Of a stretch of DNA of 64,000 nt, positions 47,060 to 57,560 are shown piece after piece. The stretch is from contig NC_031792.1 of the NCBI RefSeq assembly GCF_001522545.3, positions 2,789,457-2,853,456 of the forward strand, read 5' to 3'. The notes under the pieces are model-generated. The model made no database searches and was not told the DNA's origin. It saw only the letters and a list, made by a program, of their open reading frames with translations. The position numbers were made by a program, and so were the translations under genes. Each line of letters opens with the position of its first letter. Within the stretch, counting starts at the first letter, position 1. The stretch comes from Parus major (taxonomy: Eukaryota; Chordata; Aves; Passeriformes; Paridae).

Positions 47060-47445
47060 GCAGCCACTATAGCAAAGTCATTGTTTAGGCAAGGTAAAGT
47101 GACCTCTGTTTACTCGGACAGCTCAGCCGCCTGCAGGGAATAACTGGCTCGGAGATAAGTGAAAATGTGGCTGGGAAAGCTTCGCGTTCTCTGCCACAAT
47201 GAGCTGAATGTTCGGGCAGTTCATGCCCTCTCTCCTGCAGTTTCTCCAGCCCTTTGATTTATTATCTGCAGCCAGACAGCCAATGACCCCATCCCGCCGC
47301 AGCGAGCCAAGGACAGATGAGAGACTTGTTCAGCTCAGCGTATTTTCTGATCCCAATAAATACCCCGTTAATTATCATAAGCTGCCAGGCACCTGCCATA
47401 AGTTGTTTATTAAAGAATAGCGTTAACCAAATCGGGCCTTTTTTT
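47060..47445. promoter_or_regulatory. Candidate conserved non-coding element
   Basis: A long complex block without repeats. Notable words include AGCAAAGTCATTGTTTAGGC (SOX-like ATTGTT), GGAGATAAGTG (GATA core), CCCTTTGATTTATTATC (TCF/LEF-like CTTTGAT), CAGCCAATGA (CCAAT box), and CCGTTAATTATCATAAGC (TAATTA). AT-rich words are mixed with preserved CpGs. This texture is the best match in the window to a deeply conserved enhancer, though that is judgement from one sequence. Confidence 0.43.
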
Positions 47446-47499
47446 TGTTTGTTTGTTTTTTTTCCAGCACGCATTTCCTCCTCCAGTAAGGCCAGTGAA

Positions 47500-47790
47500 T
47501 TCCAGCTGGGCTCAGGGAATGGCTCGGCAGGGTCAGGAGCGGAGCGCAGGAACCGCGGCCGCGGTGACTCAGGAGCGGCTCTGAGTCACGGAGCTGCTCC
47601 GGCTTCCTCCGTGCTCCGGGGGGGTGGAGGTCGGAATTTCCTGCTGGCCCTTGGCCTTGTAAATCACCACGTCCTGTTGGAGCAGCGCTGCTGGAAGGTC
47701 AGGGAGCGGGAGAGCTGCGGCTGCTGCCCAGTCCACCTGCTCGGGAGAGGAGAGGTGGGAACGCGCTCCCGGTACCGCGGCAGCACCCCG
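47500..47790. promoter_or_regulatory. Small CpG island
   Basis: GC-rich with clustered CpGs, including a GCGGCCGC site at 47556-47563 and ACGCGCTCCCGGTACCGCGG at about 47761-47780. It adjoins the candidate element on its left and contains a paired AP-1 palindrome. It may be a promoter or CpG-rich enhancer upstream of the microRNAs. No TATA box is evident. Confidence 0.45.
47564..47589. promoter_or_regulatory. Inverted pair of AP-1/TRE sites
   Basis: GTGACTCAG (47564-47572) and CTGAGTCAC (47581-47589) form a perfect 9-base inverted repeat separated by GAGCGGCT. Each arm contains the consensus AP-1 element TGACTCA (TGAGTCA on the other strand), also used by NFE2/MAF factors. Binding is inferred. 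Confidence 0.5.
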
Positions 47791-47799
47791 GCTCTTCTT

Positions 47800-50700
47800 G
47801 CTCCACACAAAATTCATCATTCAGTGTGCCCTGACATCTTCAGATTCCTGACAACCTCACTGGAGCCACACATTGCCCGTCCAGCAAAGCACAGACCCAA
47901 ATCTCCTCCTACACGAAGAGATACAGCCCCAGTGATTTCTCTGCCCTGAAATGAGGAGCCCTAAAAGCCAGCGTGGCATCAATTCCACCTATGGATTTCA
48001 AGGTGAAAACCAAAATGTTGGGTGGAGGTCCTGGGATAAATCCAACCCTGTGAAAGTCTTCTCAGTTGAATTTAATTTGAGTTGTGGCTGGAAAGATTTC
48101 ACTGTCCCAAAGAACTCATGGAGGAGCAGTGCCACAATGAGCGAGAAAAGCCAGAGGGTAACTGAGACAATGGACCATGGATAATCAGGAAGGGAATGAA
48201 GCTTTTTAGCCATGTGAAGATCACCTTGCAGAGCAAACCCAACTGCCCAAAACCAGTGTTTGAGGTAGGAGGCTGAATGCTGAAAAGGAAAAGAAGGATG
48301 CTGCTGGTACTCAGCAGAATTCCTGGTCATCCCCCAGGGATGGTGACAAGTTTATTCTACACCAAAAGCATGTCCAAGAGGGAGAACAAGCTCAGCACAC
48401 CTTGGCTCTTGTTCCTTCAGACTCCACACAAAGCTGACAGACAGATTTACTCCCAGGCTCACCTGGCCATGTTGAACATGTTGAACAGCTTTAATCACTC
48501 CACTCAGAAGAATTATTAAATATTACCCAGTGACAAAGAATCTTACACAGCAACATAACAGCCCCTACCACCATGGGGTTATAATCCCTTGCCAACAAGT
48601 GGGTGGGACTTTTAAACCTTTATTTTCAACCCTGCACCTTCACACTGCTTTCATTTCATCCCTTCTAGCTGAATTTGCTTTAATTATTGCAAGGAAAATT
48701 GTCCCAGTGTCCAGCCAATGGAGACAGAGAGATCCCCAGCCCAGCCCAGGACTGCTAAAAGCATTTGTGACACCGATACTGCCTGGGGAGTTTGTGGATG
48801 GTCAGACCTGAATGGATTTTGACACATCCTAAAAATATTATGGTTTTTGAGAGAGATCAGCTGGTTCCCATCAGACTTTCACATCTTATCTGGGAGATGA
48901 CGGCTCTTGGAGCATCTTTTGGAGCCTGTCATTATCCAAGGGCATCAAAGACTTGTACAAAACATTTCCATGAGAAATACAGACAGGTAGAACCACAAGG
49001 AGATTAAACCTGAGTAGGTTTTGACCAAAACCAAGACACTCATCTTTATCAGCCAAAGGCAATTCCCCCCTGCAGGTGCTCCTGAAGGACAGTGGGTGGA
49101 TTTCCATCACTCAACATTTCAAAATCAAGGCTGGGTATTTTTCATCCAGACAGGGAAGTCTTTTGGCCAGCAGTGCCCAGAAGGTCGGAGCAGGCAGTGC
49201 TGAGGATCCTGGCTGGCTCCAGCACCTCCCCAGCGCTCACCTACAGCAGCACTTGTTGTTCACAGCCAGCCTGTTTCCCCACGGATGACCAGACCTGACC
49301 CTGCTTAGATTACAGAAGTTAAAGGGTCCAGAAGTGAGGAAAACAGGAAATCCAAACAGTGAAAATCTCAGCAATAACGTTTCCTAACAAAGACCTTCAG
49401 ATCTCGCTCCGGGCCAGCAGCTGTCTTGGTGACGTCCAGAAAGGGCCATGTTCAGCCTGGTCCTTCTGCCATTTCTTTTTACCCTGTTTATTTTTCTATA
49501 CTGTGACATTTTCCTCCTTTTTTAAAGGTTTGGTCATAAACCAGGGCGCTAATCCAGACCTAAGAAAACAGACATGAATGCACGTACCCCATGTGCTTCC
49601 ATGACATGGAATTTTCCCTACAGAAAATCGAGCCTGTGCACCACTTAAATCCCCTTTTGGGGCCACAAAATTGGGATTGGATCCTTCAGGGATCTGAAAT
49701 GAGATGATCCACAGCTTAATTTATTGCAGCACAACCTCTGGGGCTGCAAAGCAACTCCAAACATGATCCTGGTGAGGAATGATGAGCTTCATTTTGAAGA
49801 ATAATATCATTTTTGTTTTGGTGCTTCTGCATTTTCGACCTCACCCAAATCTCCTGACCAAATATTCTGTACAAGTTTGGCTGTGGTACAGCTGTGGGCC
49901 AAATCTGTGGGTGGCACAAATTGGCATCACTCCTGTGCCACTGGGTCATCAGTGAAGAACCTATCTTGGTTCTTCCCAGAGCCCGTTGTGGGAATTTAAA
50001 GAGATTGGAGAGGAATTTTTAAGGTCTTGTTGTTTTGTGTTCGAATTTTAAGTTTCCTCCCGGGTGGTTTTGGGGGTGAAATGAGCTTTTTCCTCCCCGG
50101 CAGGGCAGGGTTTTTGCCATTACACTGCCATCTAGTGCTGCGAGCTCGCAAGGGAAAACAGCCCAGACCTGGAGGGGCCACCACCGGCAAGAGCCAAGCT
50201 CGGAAAAGGGGGTCCAGGAGCAATTGAAATCCAATTAAATAAACACAATCGCCAAGTGCACAGCCAGTGGTGGCCCTCAGCCATGGTAAAGTAACAAAAC
50301 ACTTCCAACAGAAGGAATTGCATAGAAGCTCATCCATTTTCCAGTTGTTCTCCATGGTTGGGGACATTCATTTGAAACTAAAAGTCTCCAAATCCAGCTG
50401 CTCACCTGGTACCAGGTGTTCTCCAAGCTGCCACCAAGAAAAAGGAATTTTTCATGAGAAGAACCCTCCTGAAACCCCCGAATGCTTCCAGCCATGTCTT
50501 TTCCAGCTTTCCTGGATCTCCTCCTCAGCCCAACTCCCTCCTGCCTTCAGCTCAGTTGTATCACAACATCTGGGCCAAATTTATTCTCTTTGTAATTGAT
50601 TTCAGTGGTTTCCACCATGGGCTTTTTGGAGTCCCTCTCCACAGCCATCAGTGTGATCAGCATCCAGAAAGGATTTTCTAAACCAGCACTTCACAGCACT

Positions 50701-51396
50701 CACAGAAACCCTCCCCACGCTCAAGGACCGGGCAGCAAAGTTCAAACTCAACATCTGAGCACTCACAGAGTGACCTTTACGAGTTAAAAAACCCCAGTCC
50801 TGAGGTTTTACTCACGCAGAGGATATTTGTCCTCAGTGGAATGTGTGTCAGAGGGCGTGAAAGTGAGAGTGTCTTGAGGTTACTGATTGTTCAGCCTCAT
50901 AGTGGATGAATCATATGATAACACCACAGCAACATCCTGCAGCATTGTTGGGAGCCTCTATTTCTGGCACTGTGTCCCTGCTCTGCCTCGTGAGCAAATG
51001 TTATTTGTGCTCTGCCACAGAAAACCCAAACCAAGCACACTGGACGCTCCTCCTGCAGGCACCAGCCGAAATCCCAAGCGCCTCACTGAGCCTCCAGACA
51101 CCCTCTGGAGTGATGGGTGGTGCTAACGGGGCTGGGATGGGGACCTGAGGAACAATATTTGTGTTTCCTTGGCCACAGCTGAGCTCAGTGGGAATATCAG
51201 GGATCTTGGGAGGCACTGGGTGCTGAGGGAACGAGCTCAGCAGTGCAGGTCAGATTTATCTCTGCCTGTTTTCCCTTCTGGATGACCATGAGAAAATAAT
51301 TTCAGCTTTTTTCCCTCCTTTTTGTCTCTCCAGAGCTGCAATCCATGGCCCTGCTGCTCTTCGAGCACACTCAACTTCCTTTGCCAACCTAAACAC
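47800..51396. other. Gene-free DNA
   Basis: No gene, RNA or clear transposon. Minus-strand donor-like words at 48461 and 49241 (CAG or TAG followed by GTGAGC) are unpaired. Frames up to 123 codons overlap on both strands and match nothing I know. Confidence 0.5.
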
Positions 51397-51397
51397 G

Positions 51398-51442
51398 GAA
51401 TGAGGATCTTTAAGGTCTTTTCCAGCCCAAACCACTGATTCC
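51398..51442 (+). mobile_element. Possible CR1 3' terminal remnant
   Basis: GGAATGAGGATCTTTAAGGT followed by CTTTTCCAGCCCAAACCACTG matches the last bases of CR1 (GGTCCCTTCCAACCCAAACCAT-type). Too short to be certain. Confidence 0.5.
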
Positions 51443-53051
51443 ACCTGTGGGAAGCCAAACACGGCGTGGCACAGTAAAGCGGATTTTGGGATTGCAGGAA
51501 AAAAAAAGACCAAGGATCTGCAGGATGAAAATCCAGCTGGGATCCCAGTTTGGAATTTCAAGCACATATTTCCAATTCCTAAACAGCACAGGTGGGGCTC
51601 CAGGGGCACAGACATGAGATCTGGCTGCTTTGGGGTGCAGATCCAGCTGCTCCATGGATCCCTTCCTTGGGAAAGGTTTGCTGTAGGAACTCTTGGAATA
51701 GCCACACTTAGGGCAGAGGCCCTTCCTGAGGTGATGGCAGGATTTTGGCCTCTGGTTTGGGATTCTGGTCCCAAAACATCAACAAATGGAGATCATATTT
51801 CAGCCATAATCCCACAAGATTCCAGGGAACCGTGATGGAAACACCCTGGGAAAAATCAGGATAATGGTGCAACAACATTTTCGTGGGGAATGACACCGGG
51901 AAAAACCTTTATATCCTGTAAAACTCCATTAAAAAACTTTCAAACAAATGTTTTATCTCTCATTAGAAATTACTTTTTGTGTTTTACCTCTGAGTAGTTT
52001 TCATATTTTTTCACATATTAAAGAAAAATCAAATGTCAACACAGAACCCTTTTAATCCATCCCTTGTGAATACACATTGCCTTTTTAAAATTGTCAATAT
52101 TTTGATGAAATGGCAAATTCTGATCAAATCTATTTTTTTAGGAAGAGGAAAACCTTCCTTCAGAGAAAGTCTGGGCCTGTTTCTGAAAAGAGCTAAATCT
52201 GAAATATTTTGCAGGAATTATCTTCTGTTTAACTCTAAAACCAACAAATTTCTCAAACACCACTAAATGATCACCATTATTATTTTTCCATCTCCACTGG
52301 AAACACTTGCAGGGTTTCAAGCACTACTTGCAGTAGGAATTTCCAGGATGTTCCCTCTAATAGGAAGGAGATTTTTAAAAAATCTAGGGGATTAGCCACA
52401 CATCTTCCATTAAAACTAAAGCACCCTTGACTGCTTTACAATCTCATGAGATTAATTTGAAGAAAATCTATTTAAAATGAATGTAAAAGTGGGCCAATAT
52501 TAAAATGTGGGAGCTGAATCCCTTTTCAGTGCAGTGGGATCGGATGGGAATTTCCACACGTGCAGCACCCTAAAGGTGCTGCTCTGGATTCTGAACAGCA
52601 TTAAAATGATTCCATTTTAATTGAAATCATTTAGCTCCACGTCAAACGCTGAAACCAAAACCATCTCCAAAAAGAAAAAAAAATTGGTTTAAAGTCAAAC
52701 AAGCAAATGAGGACGTCAGCAAGGGAAAGCAGAGACTCTTTATGAGGTCATGTTTACTATTTTGGCTTTGAATCTTTGGATCATTTGATCCCATTTTTCT
52801 GCTTTCACATCCCAAACCTTAACCCGGCTCTGACACAAGCCCAGAGTCCAACATAACCCCAAAATCCGACAGCGCCTCCTCGGCTTCCAGCACCCCCCTG
52901 AGCATTCCTTGCTCCAAAGAGAGGAAAAAAAAATCCTGTCAAATTCAAAAAATATCTTCAGCTCTGCCTCCTCCTCATTTCCTGACTGCAGGCAGAGCGG
53001 AAATAGCTACATTTCCTGAGCAGGGCTGTTCTCCAGGGCATGGCAGGCAGG
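51443..53051. other. Gene-free DNA
   Basis: No gene or transposon is recognised. AT-rich from 51900 to 52700, mixed afterwards. Confidence 0.5.
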
Positions 53052-53074
53052 CTGTCTGTCTGTCTGTCTGTCTG
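53052..53074. repeat. (CTGT)n microsatellite
   Basis: About five and a half perfect CTGT units. Confidence 0.93.
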
Positions 53075-53357
53075 CAGCAGCAGGGGCTGCGGGCTGGGCT
53101 GGGCTCAGGAGAATCCCTGTGTTTCCAGAGGAGCTGGGATAAAGGCACTGAGGTGCAAGGGATACCCAGGGTGCTGAGGAGGCAGGAAAGGGAGGGGATG
53201 GGAGGATAAAAATGTGTTTAAAAGGGGAAAATAGGGGAAAGAGTGAGACAGAGGAGAGTTACCAGCATCCAGGATCTGTGTGCAGTGAAAGCAGATGGAA
53301 CTGCAAAGTCCCCCAGATTTGTCTGTGTTCTGTATATCCTTAGGCTATACTCCAGAT

Positions 53358-54185
53358 AAAGGGAATCTGTTTGGCCCTAATTCCTTTGAAGGTTTATAGA
53401 TCCTTATTCCATATTCTGTATTTAGGGAACCTATTTGGCCCCGATTCCTCTGAAAGGGGTGTTTATATACCCTTATTCTATATCTTTATTCCATATTCTG
53501 TATGTAGGGGATCCATTTGGTCCCAGCTCCTCTGAATGGGGTGTTCATATATCCTTATTCCACACCCTTAGTCTGTCTTCTTTACACAGGAAATCTTTGT
53601 GGTCCCAGTTCTTCTGAAGGGGGTACAGGTACACCCTTATTCTATACCTTGATTCCAAATTTTGGATATAGGGAATCTATTTTGCCTCAATTTCTCTGAA
53701 GGAGGGTGTTTATATACCCTTATTTTATATCCTTATATTCTTTATGTAGGGAAGTATTTGGTCCCAATTCCTTTGAGGGAGCTGTTTTCATACCCATATT
53801 TTATATCTTTTGTCTACATTCCATATATAGGAATCCATTTTGGCCAATTCCTTTGGAAAGAGGGTTTCTATATCCTCATTCTACATCTTTATTCCATATT
53901 CTGTATATAGGGAACCCATTTGGCCCCAATTCCTTTGAGAGGGGTGTTTATACATCCTTATTTTTTATCTTTATTCCATATTCTGTATATAGAGAACCCA
54001 TTTGGTCCAAATTCCTTTGAAAAGGGATGTTCATACACCCTTATTTTATATCCTTATTCTAAATTCTTTATTTAGGGAATCTTTTTGATCCCAATTCCTC
54101 TGAAGGGGGTGTTTCCATACCCTTATTCCAATTCTGTATTTAGGGAATCCATTTGGTCTCAACTCCTTTGAAGGGAGATTGTTTT
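53358..54185 (+). repeat. ~82-bp minisatellite, about ten copies
   Basis: The phrase GGGAATCCATTTGGTCCCAA and variants recurs near 53358, 53424, 53507, 53588, 53671, 53749, 53830, 53911, 53993, 53075+1000 and 54137, mostly 78 to 83 bases apart, with shorter first and last units. Each unit continues with TTCCTTTGAAGGGGGTGTTT, ATACCCTTATTCTATATC and TTATTCCATATTCTGTATA. Copies are diverged, about one difference in five to ten bases by eye. Plus-strand frames run through several copies, but the array looks like non-coding satellite DNA. Confidence 0.88.
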
Positions 54186-54607
54186 CCTGCAAACCTCAGT
54201 CACATTCGACAACAACAAAAAAGCAATTTATAAAGACAACATAAAAGCTTGGTTGTAGCAGGATGGGAAAGGATTTAATAGCCCAGAGGGAGGGGGGAAG
54301 ATGGATGAACCCAGATAACTCCTGAGAAACTCTGCAAAGAGCAAGGCACAATCCAATAAAGCCCGCAGGGAGAGCCTGATCTTCCCTCCCCTCATTGGAA
54401 ATCCATCCTGCCTCGGCTCCTCGTGGCCAGGAGAGTCTCTGATTATCCAGGGGAGTGTCCAAAAGAGCCCAAACACCTTTCAGGGAGTGATCCTGCACTG
54501 CTCTACTCAACAGAATTTTGGGGTTTTTTTCCCCTACTTTATTGTTGCAATGTCTACAGAAAAAGGGGCTGAGAGCTTGAACCTGATTCACCTTTCAGCT
54601 GTAATCT

Positions 54608-54863
54608 CCCAAAAGCTGGGTCCTAAAATTTGGGTTTCCCAAAAGTTGAGTCCTAAAAGTTGGGTTTCTCAAAAGAAGAGTCCTAAAAGTTGGGTTTCCC
54701 AAAAGTTAAGTTTCCCAAAAAATTGAGTCCTAAAAGTTTGGTTTCTTAAATGTTTGGTTTCTCAAAAGTTTGGTTTCCCAAAATTTGGGTTGCCCAAAAG
54801 TTGGGTTGCCCAAAAGCTGGGTTTTCTAAAAGTTGAGTCCCAAAAGCTGGGTTTCCCAAAAGG
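54608..54863 (+). repeat. Short-unit minisatellite (CCCAAAAGTTGGGTTT-type)
   Basis: CCCAAAAGTTGGGTTT and CCTAAAAGTTGGGTTTCTC words alternate about fifteen times with a basic step of 13 to 16 bases. It starts some 420 bases after the 82-bp array. On the minus strand it reads FGKPNF-like peptide repeats, an artefact. Confidence 0.88.
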
Positions 54864-55539
54864 GGATTTGCCATTCTCAACTCTTTGTTTTGGTGCTTTA
54901 AATCCCAAATAAAGAGATTTAGGCAGACCTTGGGGTAAATCAGCCAACCCTAAAGTAGAGGAAATGATGGACACTTCCAGTCTCAACTCTGGATTTTAAA
55001 TTATTTAAATTAGCCACGAAGATCTCGTTTGCAGAGGCAGTTTGAGGAAAAATAATAAAAAATTACAGGTATAAGAGCCTAACTCCTATTCTAATTAACA
55101 AATAATCTCCAAAAATGGCCCTCAGTGACCTGAGGTCACCCCATGGCTTTGCCTGATGGGAAACTGGTTTGGACTTGAACCCTGCATCATCTCTCAAAGA
55201 GGATGCCAGCTGAAAAAACTGATAAAAAGAAGTTTACTTGCTGAAAACATCACCTCAACCCAACCAGCATCAAACCCAATCAATCTGCTGAGCTGCCCCA
55301 TTTTTCACCCACAAAACATCTTTGCTTTGGTAATTATCAATCACCCTTCTGCAGAAAGGTTCCTCCAATGTTTTTTTTTTAACTACTCAATCCTTGGAGA
55401 GACAGATGAATTTTAATGATTTAGATTATTAACCTAAAGGTTGATCCAGACTGGGAGGAACAGAATAATTTGTTTAATCATTATTATTATTTATAATTAT
55501 TTAACATAGGGGAGAAAAATATCACCTTAAATGTCATCA
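54864..55539. other. Gene-free AT-rich DNA
   Basis: No gene or transposon is seen. A short ATT run lies at 55480-55500. Confidence 0.5.
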
Positions 55540-55750
55540 TGATGCTTTTTTAATTGCCTCGGATGAAATTCAGAATAATCATTACTCTGTAAATGTATAC
55601 AGATCTAATTTTAAATACCCTAAGATGCTGGATATTTCTATGGAAAATGCAGGGGATGCATATTCATTATCGAGTAGGGAATTGCAAAGACAGAAAAGAA
55701 TTGATCAACCAGTTATTGAAAATTAATTCTTTTCCCAATTCACAGCTGGG
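55540..55750. other. Candidate conserved non-coding element
   Basis: Complex AT-rich sequence with TTTTTAATTGCCTCGG, CAGAATAATCATTACTC, GATGCATATTCATTATCGAG (octamer-like ATGCATATTCAT) and GAAAATTAATTC. No repeat or frame of note. Possible enhancer by motif content only. Confidence 0.3.
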
Positions 55751-56127
55751 CTGTTATCTGACATGAGGAAGAAAAAGAAGCTGAGCCAGGTAATTTTTCT
55801 TTTTCTCTCATTCCAGAACTTTAGGATGTGCCCTTTAGGAGGGAGGATGATTTGTGGATGCCTACGAACGTGCTTTTAATTTGTAATATTTGTATTGTGG
55901 AGTTATCTGCACTAAGAGTGGTCACCCTGAGGGATGCCCAGCACAAGGAAAACTTCCATCTGTGAGGAATATTGGAGCCCAGCCCCACATGGGGTGTGCT
56001 AACACAAAAAAATCAGTAATTTCAAAGGAATTATTGCTGCTTTCGTTTGCTCTGGTGTTTGTTGGGGGTTTTTTTAGTTCATGCTGCTTCTTTCTGGAGA
56101 TGAACAGCATAAAAAGAAATGCTTTGG

Positions 56128-56284
56128 GATGGAATAGATTCCCCAGAGCAGCTGTGGCTGCCCCATCCCTGGAAGTGTCCAGGGCCAGGTTGGGACAGTG
56201 GAAGGTGTCCCTGTCCCTGTCAGGGGTGGAAGGAGAAGAGGTTTAATGTCCTGTCCAACCCAAACCATTCTGGGGTTCAATGAA
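56128..56284 (+). mobile_element. CR1 LINE 3' fragment
   Basis: Plus-strand phrases CCCCAGAGCAGCTGTGGCTG, CCATCCCTGGAAGTGTCCAG, GGACAGTGGAAGGTGTCCCT and CCAACCCAAACCATTCTGGG, ending GTTCAATGA. A short 5'-truncated copy. Confidence 0.9.
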
Positions 56285-56677
56285 GGACAATCCTGTGTAG
56301 GACCAGCATCTCCAGGGAATTAACAGCAGAAAAGTGGGATAAGGGGCTGCAATCCTTTCCTGTGACCCTACAAACACTCCCTAAACCAGGTTCAGTCCAA
56401 TGGAGTGAAATGGATTCATTCCTATCCAGAGGAGTGAAATGGGAACTGGGCCCTCCCAGAGCCCACCCTGCCCATCCCTGCATGTTCTGGGAGTCTGGGA
56501 TCAGTTTAAGAGCTCAATTTTCCAAGAACACCCACCAGCACCGCCCCAAGGGGCTGCAGGGATGCCCCAGGGCACATTCCTGACAGGAAAACTGCACATA
56601 TAAACCAAAATCTGTTAAGAGAAAAGCCAAGGATCCCCCAGCCCAGTGCCAGGCAACACAAAGCTCCTGAATTTGCT

Positions 56678-56799
56678 GGACTTGCAGCAGGTAACCCTGC
56701 ATTTCTCCCTGCTCACACTTGATTTTCCAAAGCCCTTTGGACTTGCAGCAGGTAACCCTGCATTTCTCCCTGCTCACACTTGATTTTCCAAAGCCCTTT
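56678..56799 (+). repeat. Perfect 61-bp tandem duplication
   Basis: The 61 bases starting GGACTTGCAGCAGGTAACCC at 56678 are repeated exactly from 56739 to 56799. No difference was found between copies, so the duplication is recent or an assembly artefact. Confidence 0.95.
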
Positions 56800-57309
56800 G
56801 TCCCACAGTTAGGGCAAGGCCTGCCCGTTTCCCACCCCGTCCCTGTGTCCGTGCTGGGGACAGGCCCCACGAGCCCGGGCTGAGGGAAACATTTAAACAT
56901 TTGCATTTTCATTGGCACAGGTACAGCATTCAGAATTCTTTCAGGCCAGGCCAATTAAAACAAGCTGAAAACTGCTGAGTGAAGCAGTTTCAGGCAGGAT
57001 CTGCTTACATTCCCCCTCAGAGAAAAGCGGGGGGCCCACTCGCTGTAACTCTCTCCCTCTCTGCACAGCGTGGGTTTTGCGCTTTTTTTTCCCATTTTTT
57101 TTTCCCCTTTTCTTTTTAAGGTGGAATAACTTGTGCCCTTTACACAGGGCCTCTAAGAGATGGGTGGCAGGACTTGAGAATGTGGCTTCGTTTTCAAACC
57201 AGGCTGTAAAACCAAATCGAGGCATGGGAAATTTTTTTTTAAAAAAATACAAGGGGGAAAAAAATAAAGAAAAAACCACCAACCCCAAAATTGGTAACTC
57301 TGCACAGAT

Positions 57310-57560
57310 TAACACACTTTACCTCCTTCACAAACCTTGCATGGTATTTTCTTAAAAAGGAATAAAGCCACATAATTAGCAATCAGTTGAAGCCTAAGGC
57401 TTTTCTGCCACCACAGAGACTATTCAATGCCTACTGGCTCCCCTAACACACTCCTATTACTCTTGGGTTTCATTTTGGACAGCCTCTTTCAAACCTCAGC
57501 TGTGTTGTAAATGCAAACTGACAGGTTAAAAGATACCATTTTTAAACCCCTGAGCAAATA
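57310..57560. other. Candidate conserved non-coding element
   Basis: Complex sequence with CCTTGCATGGTATTTTC, GCCACATAATTAGCAATCAG and AACCTCAGCTGTGTTGTAAATG. No transposon or repeat. Weak inference from texture. Confidence 0.27.

Noticed and set aside
45681..47067. Several 340-455-codon frames on both strands
   Set aside because: They consist mostly of unknown residues from the 950-base N block, joined to minisatellite translation.
53358..54863. Possible CRISPR array
   Set aside because: Units are diverged direct repeats without constant repeats and unique spacers, and the genome is vertebrate.
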